A DNA stretch of 64,000 bases from Brevibacillus laterosporus DSM 25. GTDB taxonomy: Bacteria > Bacillota > Bacilli > Brevibacillales > Brevibacillaceae. The stretch spans positions 5,121,501 to 5,185,500 of the forward strand of contig NZ_CP017705.1 in assembly GCF_002706795.1 (NCBI RefSeq), written 5' to 3'. The position numbers and the translations under genes are program-made. Within the stretch, counting starts at the first letter, position 1, and each line of letters starts with the position of its first letter. The notes under the pieces were generated by a model that searched no databases, was not told the DNA's origin, and saw only the letters and a list, made by a program, of their open reading frames with translations. This document shows positions 18,503 to 27,622 of the stretch, piece after piece.

Positions 18503-18542
18503 AAAAAGGCGATTTCTTGTACGCTAAGGAATCGCTTTTTTT
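18503..18542 (+). terminator. Intrinsic terminator between the two insertion sequences
   Basis: GCGATTTCTT pairs with AAGGAATCGC, followed by seven T on the plus strand and preceded by an A run. It is a relic terminator of a gene no longer present. Confidence 0.6.
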
Positions 18543-18653
18543 ATGTTCTTGCTTAATATTAAGTTCAATAAGATAATTAGTTTCTAAATTCACATAGAAA
18601 ACGTTCTACACCTTGGATCTGAGTCAATATCTTGGACACAAAAAAGTTAAGTG

Positions 18654-19530
18654 CTAGGATACGTTTCTCAGCAAATCTTCTACTGCTTGTGGTGTTTTGT
18701 ATCCTAAACCTCCATGTATCCGTTTGCGATTGTACCAGCCTTCTAGATATGTAAAAAGCGCAAGCTTTGCTGACTTATAATCTATGTACGTCACATGGTT
18801 TACTTCTTCTTTTTTCAGTATAGCATGAAATGACTCCATGCAGGCATTATCATAGGGGCACCCCTTTTTGCTACATGAGTGAATTATGTGATATTCCTCA
18901 ACACGCTGTGCGAAATCTTGACTTGTGTACTGTGTACCTAAATCGGTATGAAACACGAAACCCTTTGCGGGTTTTTGAGTGACGTATGCATTTTCTAACG
19001 CATGTAAAACTGACCCTACTGTCATATTCTGAGAAAAAGAGTATCCAACAATTTTCTTTGAATGTAGATCAAGAACGGATGCCAAATAGCACCATCCATC
19101 TCGAAGAGTATGGATATAGGTAATATCTGCTACCCATTTCTCGTTACTAGATGTTGTTGTAAAGTCTTGATTTAGTATATTAGGTCTTTCTATTACTCTA
19201 TCTTTACTTGATTGCGGGCGGAATTTCTTCCTTGTAATTGATCGAATGTCTGCCTTTTTCATAAGTCGCTGAGTTCTCTTCAAACTAATAGAAACACCTT
19301 CACTTCTTAGCAGAAAGTGATTTTTGGAGCACCATAACGTCCCTTACTTTCCAGGTGAATTTGCATGATTCTTTTCGTAATCTGCTGGTTTTCATTTTCA
19401 CGAGGGGAAGCTTCTTTCTTATAGGAGTAGTAAGTGCGCCTTGGTATATTTAGTACCTCACACATAATCTGGATAGGATGCTTTTCTTTATTCGTCTCAA
19501 TGAATTGGTTTAACTCAGCTACGTCTATTT
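18654..19530 (-). pseudogene. IS3-family transposase OrfB, frameshifted
   Basis: OrfB would be read by a -1 shift on the six-A run at the end of orfA (giving DVAELNQFIETNKEKHPIQ...). The frame runs through RRTYYSYKKEAS and GRYGAPKI and is then lost near 19320: one base is missing compared with the expected KIHFLLRSEG. The remaining 209 residues in the restored frame contain the integrase core (WVADITYIHT, VFHTDLGTQYTSQDF, KKEEVNHVTY with DDE residues). A single-base deletion thus separates the helix-turn-helix half from the catalytic half. Confidence 0.8.
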
Positions 19531-19800
19531 TTTCGCGAATATGGCCATAGCCTTTTTTAGAATTTCATTTTCTTGCTTCAATCGGAGCATTTCTTTCTGC
19601 ATAGCAGCGACTTCTTTTGGTGTAATGGCTTTTACTCCTTCTCCGAAAGGAGTAAATTCTTTCACCCATTTACAAATGGTTACTTCTGATATGCCATATT
19701 CGCTAGATAAACTCTTTACCTTGTGACCAGAATGATAAAGGTCTACAATTGTTCTTTTAAAATCTTCCTTGTATTTCTTGTTTGTACTATTTTGTTTCAT
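19525..19800 (-). CDS. IS3-family transposase OrfA
   Basis: 91 residues. An N-terminal helix-turn-helix (YKEDFKRTIVDLYHSGHKVKSLSSEYGISEVTICKWVKEF) is followed by a leucine-zipper-like coiled coil (LRLKQENEILKKAMAIF), as in OrfA proteins of the IS3/IS150 group. The stop codon follows a run of six A, the usual slippery site for -1 frameshifting into orfB. It is intact, but its partner orfB is broken. Confidence 0.9.
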   Translation of the reverse strand: MKQNSTNKKYKEDFKRTIVDLYHSGHKVKSLSSEYGISEVTICKWVKEFTPFGEGVKAITPKEVAAMQKEMLRLKQENEILKKAMAIFAKK

Positions 19801-19862
19801 CCGTACTCATCTCCTATAAGTTCATTGTAAGAACTTAACCAAGATGTGTCCATGAAACTATA

Positions 19863-20237
19863 CTAACTCCAATCATTACGAATTTGTTTAGGCCAACACG
19901 TACATTCAAACACACGAGGCTCGGCTTTTATTGCAACGTTTGCATTTATTAATGAAGTACCACCCAATCCACAGCCTGTAAGCACATTGATATCCTCGTC
20001 TACATGCAAGTTATATAAGCCAGAAGAAGACCCTGTGGTTAATTCTGGTAATGTAATCGATATTTCCCTCGCAGCTTCAAATTCAGTATTAGGAAATTCC
20101 CCAGGTCGAAATTCTTTACCACGCTCTAACAGGCAAACCTTTAGCCCAGAGCGAGCCATACGAGAGGCAGCAATGCTCCCTCCATAACCAGAGCCAATAA
20201 CGACAACTTGATAATGAGGCTTTATTTCACTTGGCAA
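19863..20237 (-). pseudogene. GMC oxidoreductase, N-terminal fragment cut off at the IS3 element
   Basis: The first 124 residues of a GMC/cholesterol-oxidase-like flavoprotein: FAD-binding VVVIGSGYGGSIAASRMARSGLKVCLLERG, then TGCGLGGTSLINANVAI. A complete enzyme has more than 500 residues. Here the reading frame ends 11 bases outside the IS3 boundary, and no continuation exists beyond the IS or in the 180 bases before the IS231-like element. The apparent start is a TTG without a good binding site, so the 5' end may also be damaged. Confidence 0.8.
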
Positions 20238-20558
20238 TGAGGATAACCGTTTTATTCAAATCCCTCCTGTCAAATTTGCTCAAAGCATAATAATTCCTCA
20301 TTATTGTTTTACATTTATCCTTATATATACAAAGGTAGTGGAATTATTCGTATCCTAAGAATAAACAAATTTGATAAACTGAACTTAATTAGCTCATATA
20401 AAAACAAGCTTTTTATGAAAGGACGAGAAAAAATGAAGAAAATCTTTAACAAGTTATAACCTATTTGCAAAACTAGCCTTCGTACGATTCGAACTCGTGG
20501 ACCGCCTACTGGATTCCTACATTCATCAACTTTAAAAATACGGAGGTTAGAAAAAATC
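20238..20558. other. Leader and promoter region of the adenylyltransferase gene
   Basis: No gene longer than a leader peptide. At 20433-20459 the plus strand has an 8-codon frame (MKKIFNKL) preceded by GGACGAG, a possible leader peptide. The stretch at 20470-20505 contains, on the minus strand, a tRNA T-arm-like segment (CACGAGTTCGAATCGT) without the rest of a tRNA. Confidence 0.35.
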
Positions 20559-21431
20559 ATGAGATCTGAACAAGAAATGCTAGATATGATCCTCGGATTT
20601 GCAAAAAACGATGAACGCATCCGTGCAGTAGCGTTAGAGGGGTCACGAACGAATCCAAATGTGCCCAAAGACATGTTTCAGGATTTTGATATTAGTTATC
20701 TGGTAACCGATATGGATTCCTTTATTCGAGATCCCAAGTGGATTCAAGTTTTTGGGGATCGAATCATTTTACAAACTCCTGAGGCCATGTCCATGTTTCC
20801 CCCTGAGTTAGGTAGGCGTTTCTCGTACCTGATGTTGTTTACGGATGGAAACCGTATTGACCTTACCTTAATTCCCCTACATGAAGCAGAAGAGTATTGC
20901 AAAGAAGATAAGCTACTGATCATATTAATGGACAAAGATAACGCTCTTCCTGAGATCCCTCCTCCAACCGATGTAGATTATTGGGTAAAACGTCCGTCTG
21001 CTGAATTTTTTGCAGATTGTTGCAATGAATTCTGGTGGGTCTCCACTTATGTAGCAAAAGGGTTGTGGAGAAGAGAAATTCTTTACGCGCAGGACCACCT
21101 TAGCTTGAATGTAAGACCAATGCTGCTTACCATGCTGGAATGGAAGGTTGGTGTCCAAACTGGTTTTTCAGTCAGTGTAGGAAAAAATGGAAAGTACTTG
21201 GAAAAGTATCTTTCAAAGCAAAGCTGGGAGTCCCTTCTATCCACCTATGCCGATGGGAGCTACGAAAGTACATGGAAAGCGCTCTTTACAATGGGGAATT
21301 TATTTCGCAGTACAGCAAAATACGTGGCAAACCATTTACATTATAAATATCCTCAAGAAGAAGATCAGCGGGTTACGGCTTTTTTAAAACATGTCCAAAC
21401 ATTGCCTTTGCATGCCACCAACATTTACTGA
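20559..21431 (+). CDS. AadK-like aminoglycoside 6-adenylyltransferase
   Basis: 290 residues, the normal size of ANT(6) enzymes. It has the nucleotidyltransferase motif ALEGSRTNPNVPKDMFQDFDISYLV (GSR...DxD, about residues 28-50), followed by FGDRIILQTPEAM, FSYLMLFTDGNRIDLTLIP and the C-terminal helical region. Members add AMP to the 6-OH of streptomycin; AadK of Bacillus subtilis is a chromosomal example with weak activity. The start follows CGGAGG by 9 bases. A strong terminator follows at 21499-21546. It is a single-gene unit within a region of insertion sequences, so it may have been acquired, but close relatives are also native to Bacillales. Confidence 0.88.
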   Translation: MRSEQEMLDMILGFAKNDERIRAVALEGSRTNPNVPKDMFQDFDISYLVTDMDSFIRDPKWIQVFGDRIILQTPEAMSMFPPELGRRFSYLMLFTDGNRIDLTLIPLHEAEEYCKEDKLLIILMDKDNALPEIPPPTDVDYWVKRPSAEFFADCCNEFWWVSTYVAKGLWRREILYAQDHLSLNVRPMLLTMLEWKVGVQTGFSVSVGKNGKYLEKYLSKQSWESLLSTYADGSYESTWKALFTMGNLFRSTAKYVANHLHYKYPQEEDQRVTAFLKHVQTLPLHATNIY

Positions 21432-21498
21432 TTTTTAGGTAGCTATATGGTCCTCCACTAAAATTTCAGAGAAAAAATGTAGGCTATATAGAAAAATG

Positions 21499-21546
21499 AA
21501 AAACCAGTCTAACACATTAGCTTTCGTGTTTGTGACTGGTTTTTTT
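21499..21546 (+). terminator. Terminator of the adenylyltransferase gene
   Basis: AAACCAGTC pairs with GACTGGTTT around a 24-base insert, followed by a T run; A-rich on the other side. Confidence 0.75.
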
Positions 21547-21607
21547 ACACTCATCTGATGTAATTTGATATGCTTTCTACTAATGGTGATATGGTAGATG
21601 CAGTTGC

Positions 21608-21868
21608 TTAGAATTCATACTGCAATACTGGTAGCATTCGATCTTTAAACACAGTAGAAGGTATTTCTCCTATCTGCTTAGCCCCCATTTTTAGATAAAA
21701 TCCTTTTGCATGAGGGTTACTATCAATAGTAAACTTGACTATCCCTAATTCAACTGCTTTTTCTTTTACAAAACTCCACAAAATGCTACCGTATCCCTGT
21801 CCCTTATAGTTCGGATGCATGTAAAGAAAAGCGAGGCTATCAGTCTCTTTCCTCACAAGCATCATCAC
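21608..21868 (-). pseudogene. GNAT acetyltransferase, C-terminal fragment
   Basis: 86 residues covering only the acetyl-CoA binding half of a GNAT protein: LAFLYMHPNYKGQGYGSILW (motif A with QGYG), then IDSNPHAKGFYLKMGAKQIGE (motif B). The normal first 60-70 residues are missing, and the upstream sequence in this frame has stops. I treat it as a truncated gene; an unusually short active protein is unlikely. Confidence 0.7.
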
Positions 21869-21923
21869 TCATTCACTCTCTGCTCTATTATGTAAGCTTC
21901 ACTCGCATTGAAAAAATTAATGA

Positions 21924-22214
21924 TCAGCTTAATAGTTTCTTCCACAGTTCATCATAGTCGCCATTTACTCTCAAACTTTTGAGCTCTTCATCAGTGTTCG
22001 CTATTGGAATATCTCGTTTTGAAGCTATTAATCCTACATGGTTTTTACAATACGTTGATCTAGCTATGATCTGAATGGTTTTGTTTTCTCGATTAGGAAT
22101 CGCACACTGAATGTAAGAGGCATTTCCTTCACATTGAATACATGTTATGTTGGTTGGTATTATATGCATGGGTTTTAATAGTTCAACGTTTACGTATGCT
22201 TTCTTATTTGGCAT
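21924..22214 (-). CDS. Hypothetical protein with a cysteine cluster
   Basis: 96 residues, not recognised. It contains CIQCEGNASYIQC in the middle and a further cysteine in RSTYCKNH, so it could bind a metal ion through Cys/His residues. The rest is soluble. The ATG follows GGAGG by 6 bases, which supports expression. It stands alone on the minus strand between a GNAT remnant and the helicase gene. No function is proposed. Confidence 0.6.
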   Translation of the reverse strand: MPNKKAYVNVELLKPMHIIPTNITCIQCEGNASYIQCAIPNRENKTIQIIARSTYCKNHVGLIASKRDIPIANTDEELKSLRVNGDYDELWKKLLS

Positions 22215-22384
22215 TTGATTCCTCCGTTATTTCATTATGATTTTTTCACTCTTGTATAATCTTACATTCATTCTGTCTACCATCCGTTTTTAGCTATTTA
22301 TAATAGTCGAACTGTATGAGCATGCAACATTTGGAATTTATATAATCTTATAGTACTATTCTTTATTTGTAAAATAGGTGTTCC

Positions 22385-22421
22385 CAATGATACGGAGTGT
22401 TTCTAGAAGTCCGTATCATTG
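22385..22421. repeat. Perfect 12-bp inverted repeat downstream of the helicase gene
   Basis: CAATGATACGGA and its exact complement are separated by 13 bases. It lies 44 bases after the helicase stop. Neither side has a T run, so it is not a normal intrinsic terminator; it could stabilise the 3' end of the message or bind a protein. Confidence 0.6.
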
Positions 22422-22464
22422 AGAGTTGTTTAAAACACCAAGAGACTTCAGACAGGGTTATTTA

Positions 22465-25400
22465 TCAGATCATCAAAATCTCCCGGATTTCCTGCTCTGT
22501 TAAAGTAGACAAAGCTTCATGACCTGGCTGAATTACTTCCTCAATTAAATTTTTCTTTTTCTGCTGGAGCTCATACATTTTCTCTTCTACGGTGCTTTGT
22601 GTGACGAGGCGAACAACTTGTACTACGTTTTTCTGTCCTATGCGGTGTGCACGATCAGCTGCTTGCTGCTCTACAGCCGGGTTCCACCACAGATCATACA
22701 GAATAACCGTGTCTGCTCCGGTCAGGTTCAAGCCAGTACCACCAGCTTTTAAGGAAAGCAGAAATAAGTCGCGCTCACCTTCATTAAACCTGCTGCACAG
22801 CTCAACCCGCTCGGCAGTCGGTGTGTTTCCGTCCAAATAAAAGTATGGTACTCCAAGATAACCTAGCTCTCGCCCAATAAATCCAAGCATCTGGGTAAAT
22901 TGTGAGAACACTAGTAGCCTCTTCCCTGCGCTTAAGCACTCCTGAACAATCTCTAGCAATTGTTCAAACTTGGCGGAACTTCCTGAATAGCCCTCGACAA
23001 ACAAACCAGGGTGACAGCATAGCTGGCGAAGTCGGGTCAAACCAGCAAGAATTTTTATCTTGTTTTTTTGAAATCCATCCTCATCCAAATGTTTTAATGT
23101 CTCCTGCTGTAATTTTGCCAGATAGGCCACGTACAGCTTTTTCTGATCAGGTAGAAGCGTGGACGCCTGTATTGATTCGATCTTTTCGGGTAATTCTTTC
23201 AGTACATCGGTTTTCAAACGACGTAATAAAAAGGGTCGAATCCTCTTAGCTAGCATTTCTTGTGTTGCATTATGAAACGCCTTCCGATTCTGAAACAGTT
23301 CGGGGAATACTGCGTCAAAGATCGACCACAATTCCTCCAGTTTGTTTTCCACAGGTGTTCCAGTAAGAGCAAAGCGATATTTGGCTTGGATCTCCTTTAC
23401 CGCTTGTGCTGTCTGAGTTATATAATTTTTAAAAGCCTGGGCCTCATCCAGAATAAGAGTATAAAACATCGGGACAACATACAAATCTATATCCCTACGC
23501 AGTAGTGGGTAAGAGGTAATAATAACATCTACTTTAGATGCGTCTCGTATGATGCTACTACGCTCCATTCTGCTACCATCAGCGATAACCGTCCGAATTT
23601 CGGGCGCAAATCTTTTCAGCTCATTTCGCCAGTTGTACACCAAAGAAGCTGGGCAGACGATTAACGCTGGCATTTCCTGCTCTCGGATATCTGGTAGTAC
23701 GGAGGCGATAAATGCGATACTTTGCAATGTTTTTCCAAGTCCCATATCATCTGCCAGAATTCCACCGAAATGATAGTGAGCTAGCGTCTTCATCCATTGA
23801 AATCCATACACCTGATAATCTCGAAGTACGTGAGCCAGACTATCTGGTACTGGGAAATCCAGATTGTCAGGATTTCGGATATTTTCTATAAGCCGTCGAA
23901 ATGATTTACCCAGCTTGACGTTCTTTCCTCTTTCCTGTGAATCGATCAAATGAAGTCCCCGGACTAATGGAAGGCGTAAATTCGCTTCCTTCCATTCTTC
24001 CATTCGTATCCCTATTTCATCCATAAAGTTAGAGATTTCCTGGAACTCCACACTCTCCAGCGGTAATAATGCTCCGTTAGGTAATCGATAATATTTCCGT
24101 TTCTCTTCAAGCGATTTTAATAGCTTTCGGACGTCTGAGTCGGGAATTCCAGCCATGTCAAAATTAAATTCAAGCCATTGCATTCGGTCATCTACATCTA
24201 CGCTTACCTTAGGCGGGGTATGCCCCGTATGAAGTCTTACTTTTACTGCCGTAGTCGCATATACCTTTAAAAGCTTCTCTAACTGTGGAACGACATGGTA
24301 TAAAAATTCATATTCTGCCTCTTCATCATCCATAAAATATCCTGCTTCCGTCATCACAAAAGAACTTTTTTCCATCAGTTCAAGAATTCGTCGTTCCTGA
24401 TCACCATCCCTCATGAGAATCGGGTCAGTGTCTTTCTTCCGGCTTGTGCCCTCCAAAGGGTTGATGACAATATCCCCGTATTGAAACTCAAGGCCCGCTA
24501 GTAGTCGATCTCTTACACGATCTAAATATAGCCTTGCCCGCAAAGGTGTTTGCACAATTCGCTCAGAAACAGCTTGGGCGATATGGACACTTCCTAGCTT
24601 TATCAGACCGGGTATCACCTTTTCCATAAAAGGTTCCATTTGCTCTTTTTTTATCTGGACTTGATTCTGGTGAGATGTTTCGAGCAAATTTTTTAGCTCA
24701 ATGAGCCGTTTGCATTGTTCATGCTGTAGTTTTATAAGTTTTCCTTCTGAGAGAACTACACCATATGATTCCATTACTGTGAGCTTATCTAATCCCTGAA
24801 TATCCAACTGATAGCCTTCAGACTGCGCTTGATCGAATTCAAATTGTAGGGGTAATGGCTCATCGGATAAATGGATACCATCGAATAGGCGCTCTCCCTG
24901 TCCGAGCTTCACCAATGGAGCTTTCGTTAGCAGGGCTAGAAGTGGCTCCCATGAAAAGGGGGGGATTAGAAGCATGCGATCACCGCTCTTACTATTGGCA
25001 TGGACAAAATTATTCCATGTATCTCGATACATCTTCTCGTTCTGACTAATTTGGATTAATTGCCGGAGCACTTCATCATTTTCTTTTTGAAAGCTATGAT
25101 GCTCGGGATCATAAGCAAAATGTTTAGAGAAAAGAACCCCTTCTCGCCGATCCATTCGACCAAGAAATTCTCTTATATTCTTAACAATATATAGTCGCTT
25201 TGGACCTAATTTAAGCTCAAGGCCAAACATGTACTTGCCATAACCATAATGGAAGGGTCTACAAATAAACTCTACATCAAGTACATCCCTTGTATCTAAG
25301 AAAGCTCGCGTACTGCTTGGACGCAACGATTTGTGGCTGAACATCTTCAGCATATGATTTGCCATTTGATTTTGATCGGGAAACGGAGCAGGCCTATCCG

Positions 25401-25755
25401 TAGAGCCAGCAAATTTTGCCCTATCATGTACCTGAGTATTAACGGAACGGGGAACTGCACTACTATCCTGATCACTATCTCGTATGCTTAACAATACAGC
25501 GGCAATATGCTGACAAAATTTGTCGTATGAAGAAAGCTTGGGGCATGTGCATTCTGCATTTACTCCCCCCCTCTGTTCTAATGTAATCGTAACCTGATAA
25601 CCATTACTGCCATTTACCGTTGCTTCATAGCTTTGTTGATTCGGGTCATAATGCGTAATCATCACTTTTCCCGTTTGATAATATACGTCACCTTTATCGT
25701 AAGAGATCTGGCCGCACAGGGTTTTAATGATCCTTCGACTCAGTTGAAAGCTCAT
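22465..25755 (-). CDS. SWIM zinc-finger SNF2-family helicase
   Basis: 1096 residues. The N-terminal SWIM finger reads CTCPKLSSYDKFCQH (CxCx(n)CxH, about residues 76-90). A long middle region follows. The SNF2 ATPase occupies about 620-1080: YQVYGFQWMKTL (Q motif), DDMGLGKT (Walker A), LDEAQAFKN (DEAQ box), ALTGTPVENKL (motif III). The C-terminal helicase motifs are LLVFSQFTQML, GGTGLNLTGADTVILYDLWWNPA and DRAHRIGQ. Such proteins are common in Bacillales and probably remodel protein-DNA complexes or act in repair; the exact role is unknown. It starts 233 bases from the divergent rpiR-type gene. Confidence 0.93.
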   Translation of the reverse strand: MSFQLSRRIIKTLCGQISYDKGDVYYQTGKVMITHYDPNQQSYEATVNGSNGYQVTITLEQRGGVNAECTCPKLSSYDKFCQHIAAVLLSIRDSDQDSSAVPRSVNTQVHDRAKFAGSTDRPAPFPDQNQMANHMLKMFSHKSLRPSSTRAFLDTRDVLDVEFICRPFHYGYGKYMFGLELKLGPKRLYIVKNIREFLGRMDRREGVLFSKHFAYDPEHHSFQKENDEVLRQLIQISQNEKMYRDTWNNFVHANSKSGDRMLLIPPFSWEPLLALLTKAPLVKLGQGERLFDGIHLSDEPLPLQFEFDQAQSEGYQLDIQGLDKLTVMESYGVVLSEGKLIKLQHEQCKRLIELKNLLETSHQNQVQIKKEQMEPFMEKVIPGLIKLGSVHIAQAVSERIVQTPLRARLYLDRVRDRLLAGLEFQYGDIVINPLEGTSRKKDTDPILMRDGDQERRILELMEKSSFVMTEAGYFMDDEEAEYEFLYHVVPQLEKLLKVYATTAVKVRLHTGHTPPKVSVDVDDRMQWLEFNFDMAGIPDSDVRKLLKSLEEKRKYYRLPNGALLPLESVEFQEISNFMDEIGIRMEEWKEANLRLPLVRGLHLIDSQERGKNVKLGKSFRRLIENIRNPDNLDFPVPDSLAHVLRDYQVYGFQWMKTLAHYHFGGILADDMGLGKTLQSIAFIASVLPDIREQEMPALIVCPASLVYNWRNELKRFAPEIRTVIADGSRMERSSIIRDASKVDVIITSYPLLRRDIDLYVVPMFYTLILDEAQAFKNYITQTAQAVKEIQAKYRFALTGTPVENKLEELWSIFDAVFPELFQNRKAFHNATQEMLAKRIRPFLLRRLKTDVLKELPEKIESIQASTLLPDQKKLYVAYLAKLQQETLKHLDEDGFQKNKIKILAGLTRLRQLCCHPGLFVEGYSGSSAKFEQLLEIVQECLSAGKRLLVFSQFTQMLGFIGRELGYLGVPYFYLDGNTPTAERVELCSRFNEGERDLFLLSLKAGGTGLNLTGADTVILYDLWWNPAVEQQAADRAHRIGQKNVVQVVRLVTQSTVEEKMYELQQKKKNLIEEVIQPGHEALSTLTEQEIREILMI

Positions 25756-25922
25756 TGTTTTGATCCTTCCTTTTGCATGTAAATTTGCTCTATCCGGGAT
25801 TACTTTCGTACTTATGATAGCAGAATCAGGCCCAAATAAGAAAAGGTTCCTAGCAAATCAGTTTCATCGGTTTTCACAAGGTAAATAAAAAGGGTCATCC
25901 ACTTCTAGGTTATGAATATGTT

Positions 25923-25951
25923 TTGTCCAATTTTAAATCAAACAGTATAAT
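25923..25951 (+). promoter_or_regulatory. Sigma-A promoter of the RpiR-type regulator
   Basis: TTGTCC and TATAAT with a 17-base spacer, 37 bases before the regulator's start codon. Confidence 0.75.
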
Positions 25952-25988
25952 AAAAGTATTTCATTCATGAGAGGTAGGTGCCCAACTT

Positions 25989-26801
25989 TTGTCTACAGCA
26001 GGAGTCTTCGAACGCATCCAAATTAATTATCACCTGCTTTCTTCAAAGGAAAAAGAAATCGCAGAGTATATCCGTAAGCATAAAGATCTAATGCTAAATA
26101 TTAATATTAAAGAATTAGCGCAGAAAGTAGAAACCTCCACTTCGACCATCACCCGCTTCTGTAAGAAGATCGGCTGTAATAATTTTGTCGAGTTTAAAAT
26201 TATGCTGAGTCGTGAGGTCGCTCCTGTGGAACCGAGTGAAAATACGTTTGCTCAAGTAGGAAATACCTATTTGCAGATCATCCAATCTACTATCGAAATG
26301 ATTGACCCCGCTATTATCAAACGGATCGTTGAATTGATTATGAACTCGCGTGTCATTCATATTTATGGAATCGGTAGTTCAGGCTTAACCTCCTTGGAGA
26401 TGAAAAACAGATTGGTTCGGTTTGGCTTACTTGTCGATGCGATTATTGATCCTCATATGATGCTTATGGATGCTTCACTTTTAACTAGCAATGATTTGGT
26501 CATTTGTCTATCAAACACGGGGTTGACACGTGAAGTCATTGATGCTGCAAGAGAGGCAAAGTCACATGAAGCGACCGTAATTAGCATCACAAATTATAAT
26601 CACACGCCCCTCACCGATACATCCGATATAGTCCTGTTCACATCGAATCTACGACGAAGTGATGAATTGCAATTCGTGCAAAGCCAGCTTGCGTTCTATT
26701 TCATCATTGATGTCATTTCTATGCTGTTAGCCGAGGATACTCATTTATTGGCTAAAAGACAAGAAACCTTGCGAGTGCTTTATCAGCATAAACAAGGTTA
26801 A
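25989..26801 (+). CDS. RpiR/MurR-family transcriptional regulator
   Basis: 270 residues. The N-terminal RpiR helix-turn-helix occupies about 1-77 (LSSKEKEIAEYIRKHKDLMLNINIKELAQKVETSTSTITRFCKKIG). The C-terminal SIS sugar-phosphate-binding domain occupies about 110-250 (IHIYGIGSSGLTSLEMKNRLVRFG, DLVICLSNTGLTREVIDAA). The start is a TTG preceded by AGAGGTAGG. It is convergent with nanE and the PTS permease gene and shares a terminator with them. I infer that it represses that operon and responds to an amino-sugar phosphate such as ManNAc-6-P or GlcNAc-6-P. Confidence 0.9.
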   Translation: MSTAGVFERIQINYHLLSSKEKEIAEYIRKHKDLMLNINIKELAQKVETSTSTITRFCKKIGCNNFVEFKIMLSREVAPVEPSENTFAQVGNTYLQIIQSTIEMIDPAIIKRIVELIMNSRVIHIYGIGSSGLTSLEMKNRLVRFGLLVDAIIDPHMMLMDASLLTSNDLVICLSNTGLTREVIDAAREAKSHEATVISITNYNHTPLTDTSDIVLFTSNLRRSDELQFVQSQLAFYFIIDVISMLLAEDTHLLAKRQETLRVLYQHKQG

Positions 26802-26810
26802 TCTTGGCAC

Positions 26811-26853
26811 AAAAAAGAAGGCTTCCCTATCAATCGGCGAAGCCTTCTTTTTT
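26811..26853. terminator. Bidirectional terminator between rpiR-type gene and nanE
   Basis: AAAAAAGAAGGCTTC pairs perfectly with GAAGCCTTCTTTTTT around a 13-base loop, serving both convergent genes. Confidence 0.9.
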
Positions 26854-26903
26854 CATTCACCTTTTTTCTCCCTTACTGCTAGAGAGAATCAATGAGTAAA
26901 TAC

Positions 26904-27617
26904 CTATTCTTTTGCTTTCGAAATTTGATCAACAAAGCGTTTTGTAATCTGCTGTGGTCGCGTAATCGCTCCTCCTACAACGACAGCATAAACCCCTAAT
27001 TCCAAACAACGCTTTGCCATATCAGGAGTTAAAATATTTCCTTCCGCAATCATTGGCACAGAAATACACGTGAGCATTTCTTTCAGAAGGGCAAAATCGT
27101 TATCGTACAGCCTATGCCCGATACTCTGAGGTGTGTAACCAACAAGCGTAGTAGAAACGAAATCGAAGCCAAGCTCCTCTGCTTTTTTCGCTTCTTGCAA
27201 GGTAGCAATGTCCGCCATTAGCAATTGGTGAGGATATTTCTCTTTTACCTCCTGAACAAATTGTTCTAGTGTTTTCCCAATTGGTCGAATTCGATCAGTC
27301 GCATCTAACGCAATAATTTCGCAACCTATCTCGATTAGCTCATCTATTTCTTTCATGGTTGGAGTAATATAGATTTCTGAATCGGGGTAATCTCGTTTGA
27401 CGATTCCCATAATTGGTAGGTTGACCTGCTTTTTAATTTCTGCAATATCTTCCTTCGTATTGGCCCGAATACCAACAGCACCGCCTTCTTCAGCCGCTCG
27501 TGCCATTCTCCCCATAATAAACGCACTGTGTAAGGGTTCATCAGGCAAGGCTTGACATGATACTACCAGACCATGTTTCATTTGTGATTTTATTGCTTCG
27601 TTTGTCATCTCATTCAC
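26904..27617 (-). CDS. nanE: N-acetylmannosamine-6-phosphate 2-epimerase
   Basis: 237 residues, a complete TIM barrel of the NanE family: [110 protein letters not shown]. It converts ManNAc-6-P to GlcNAc-6-P. The PTS permease gene lies 5 bases upstream, so the two form an operon in which the sugar arrives already phosphorylated. The apparent start is GTG; an ATG three codons later is an alternative. Confidence 0.95.
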   Translation of the reverse strand: MNEMTNEAIKSQMKHGLVVSCQALPDEPLHSAFIMGRMARAAEEGGAVGIRANTKEDIAEIKKQVNLPIMGIVKRDYPDSEIYITPTMKEIDELIEIGCEIIALDATDRIRPIGKTLEQFVQEVKEKYPHQLLMADIATLQEAKKAEELGFDFVSTTLVGYTPQSIGHRLYDNDFALLKEMLTCISVPMIAEGNILTPDMAKRCLELGVYAVVVGGAITRPQQITKRFVDQISKAKE

Positions 27618-27622
27618 GGTAC

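Larger units (their letters stand above)
18633..19852 (-). mobile_element. IS3-family (IS150-like) insertion sequence, defective
   Basis: About 1220 bases with imperfect inverted ends: the left end begins TGGACACAAAAAAGTTAAG and the inverted right end TGGACACATCTTGGTTAAG. It carries orfA and an orfB broken by a one-base deletion, so it should not transpose by itself. No clear 3-base target repeat is seen. Confidence 0.8.

Noticed and set aside
20433-20459. Eight-codon leader peptide (MKKIFNKL) controlling the adenylyltransferase by stalling
   Set aside because: A possible binding site exists, but I found no pair of alternative hairpins linking it to the gene start, so regulation is not supported.
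20470-20510. tRNA-like T-arm on the minus strand (CACGAGTTCGAATCGT)
   Set aside because: Only the T-arm is recognisable. There is no D-arm, anticodon arm or CCA-compatible acceptor stem, so it is at most a tRNA scar or chance.
20321-20674. Minus-strand frame overlapping the start of the adenylyltransferase gene
   Set aside because: Opposite strand to a clear gene, low-complexity composition and no binding site.
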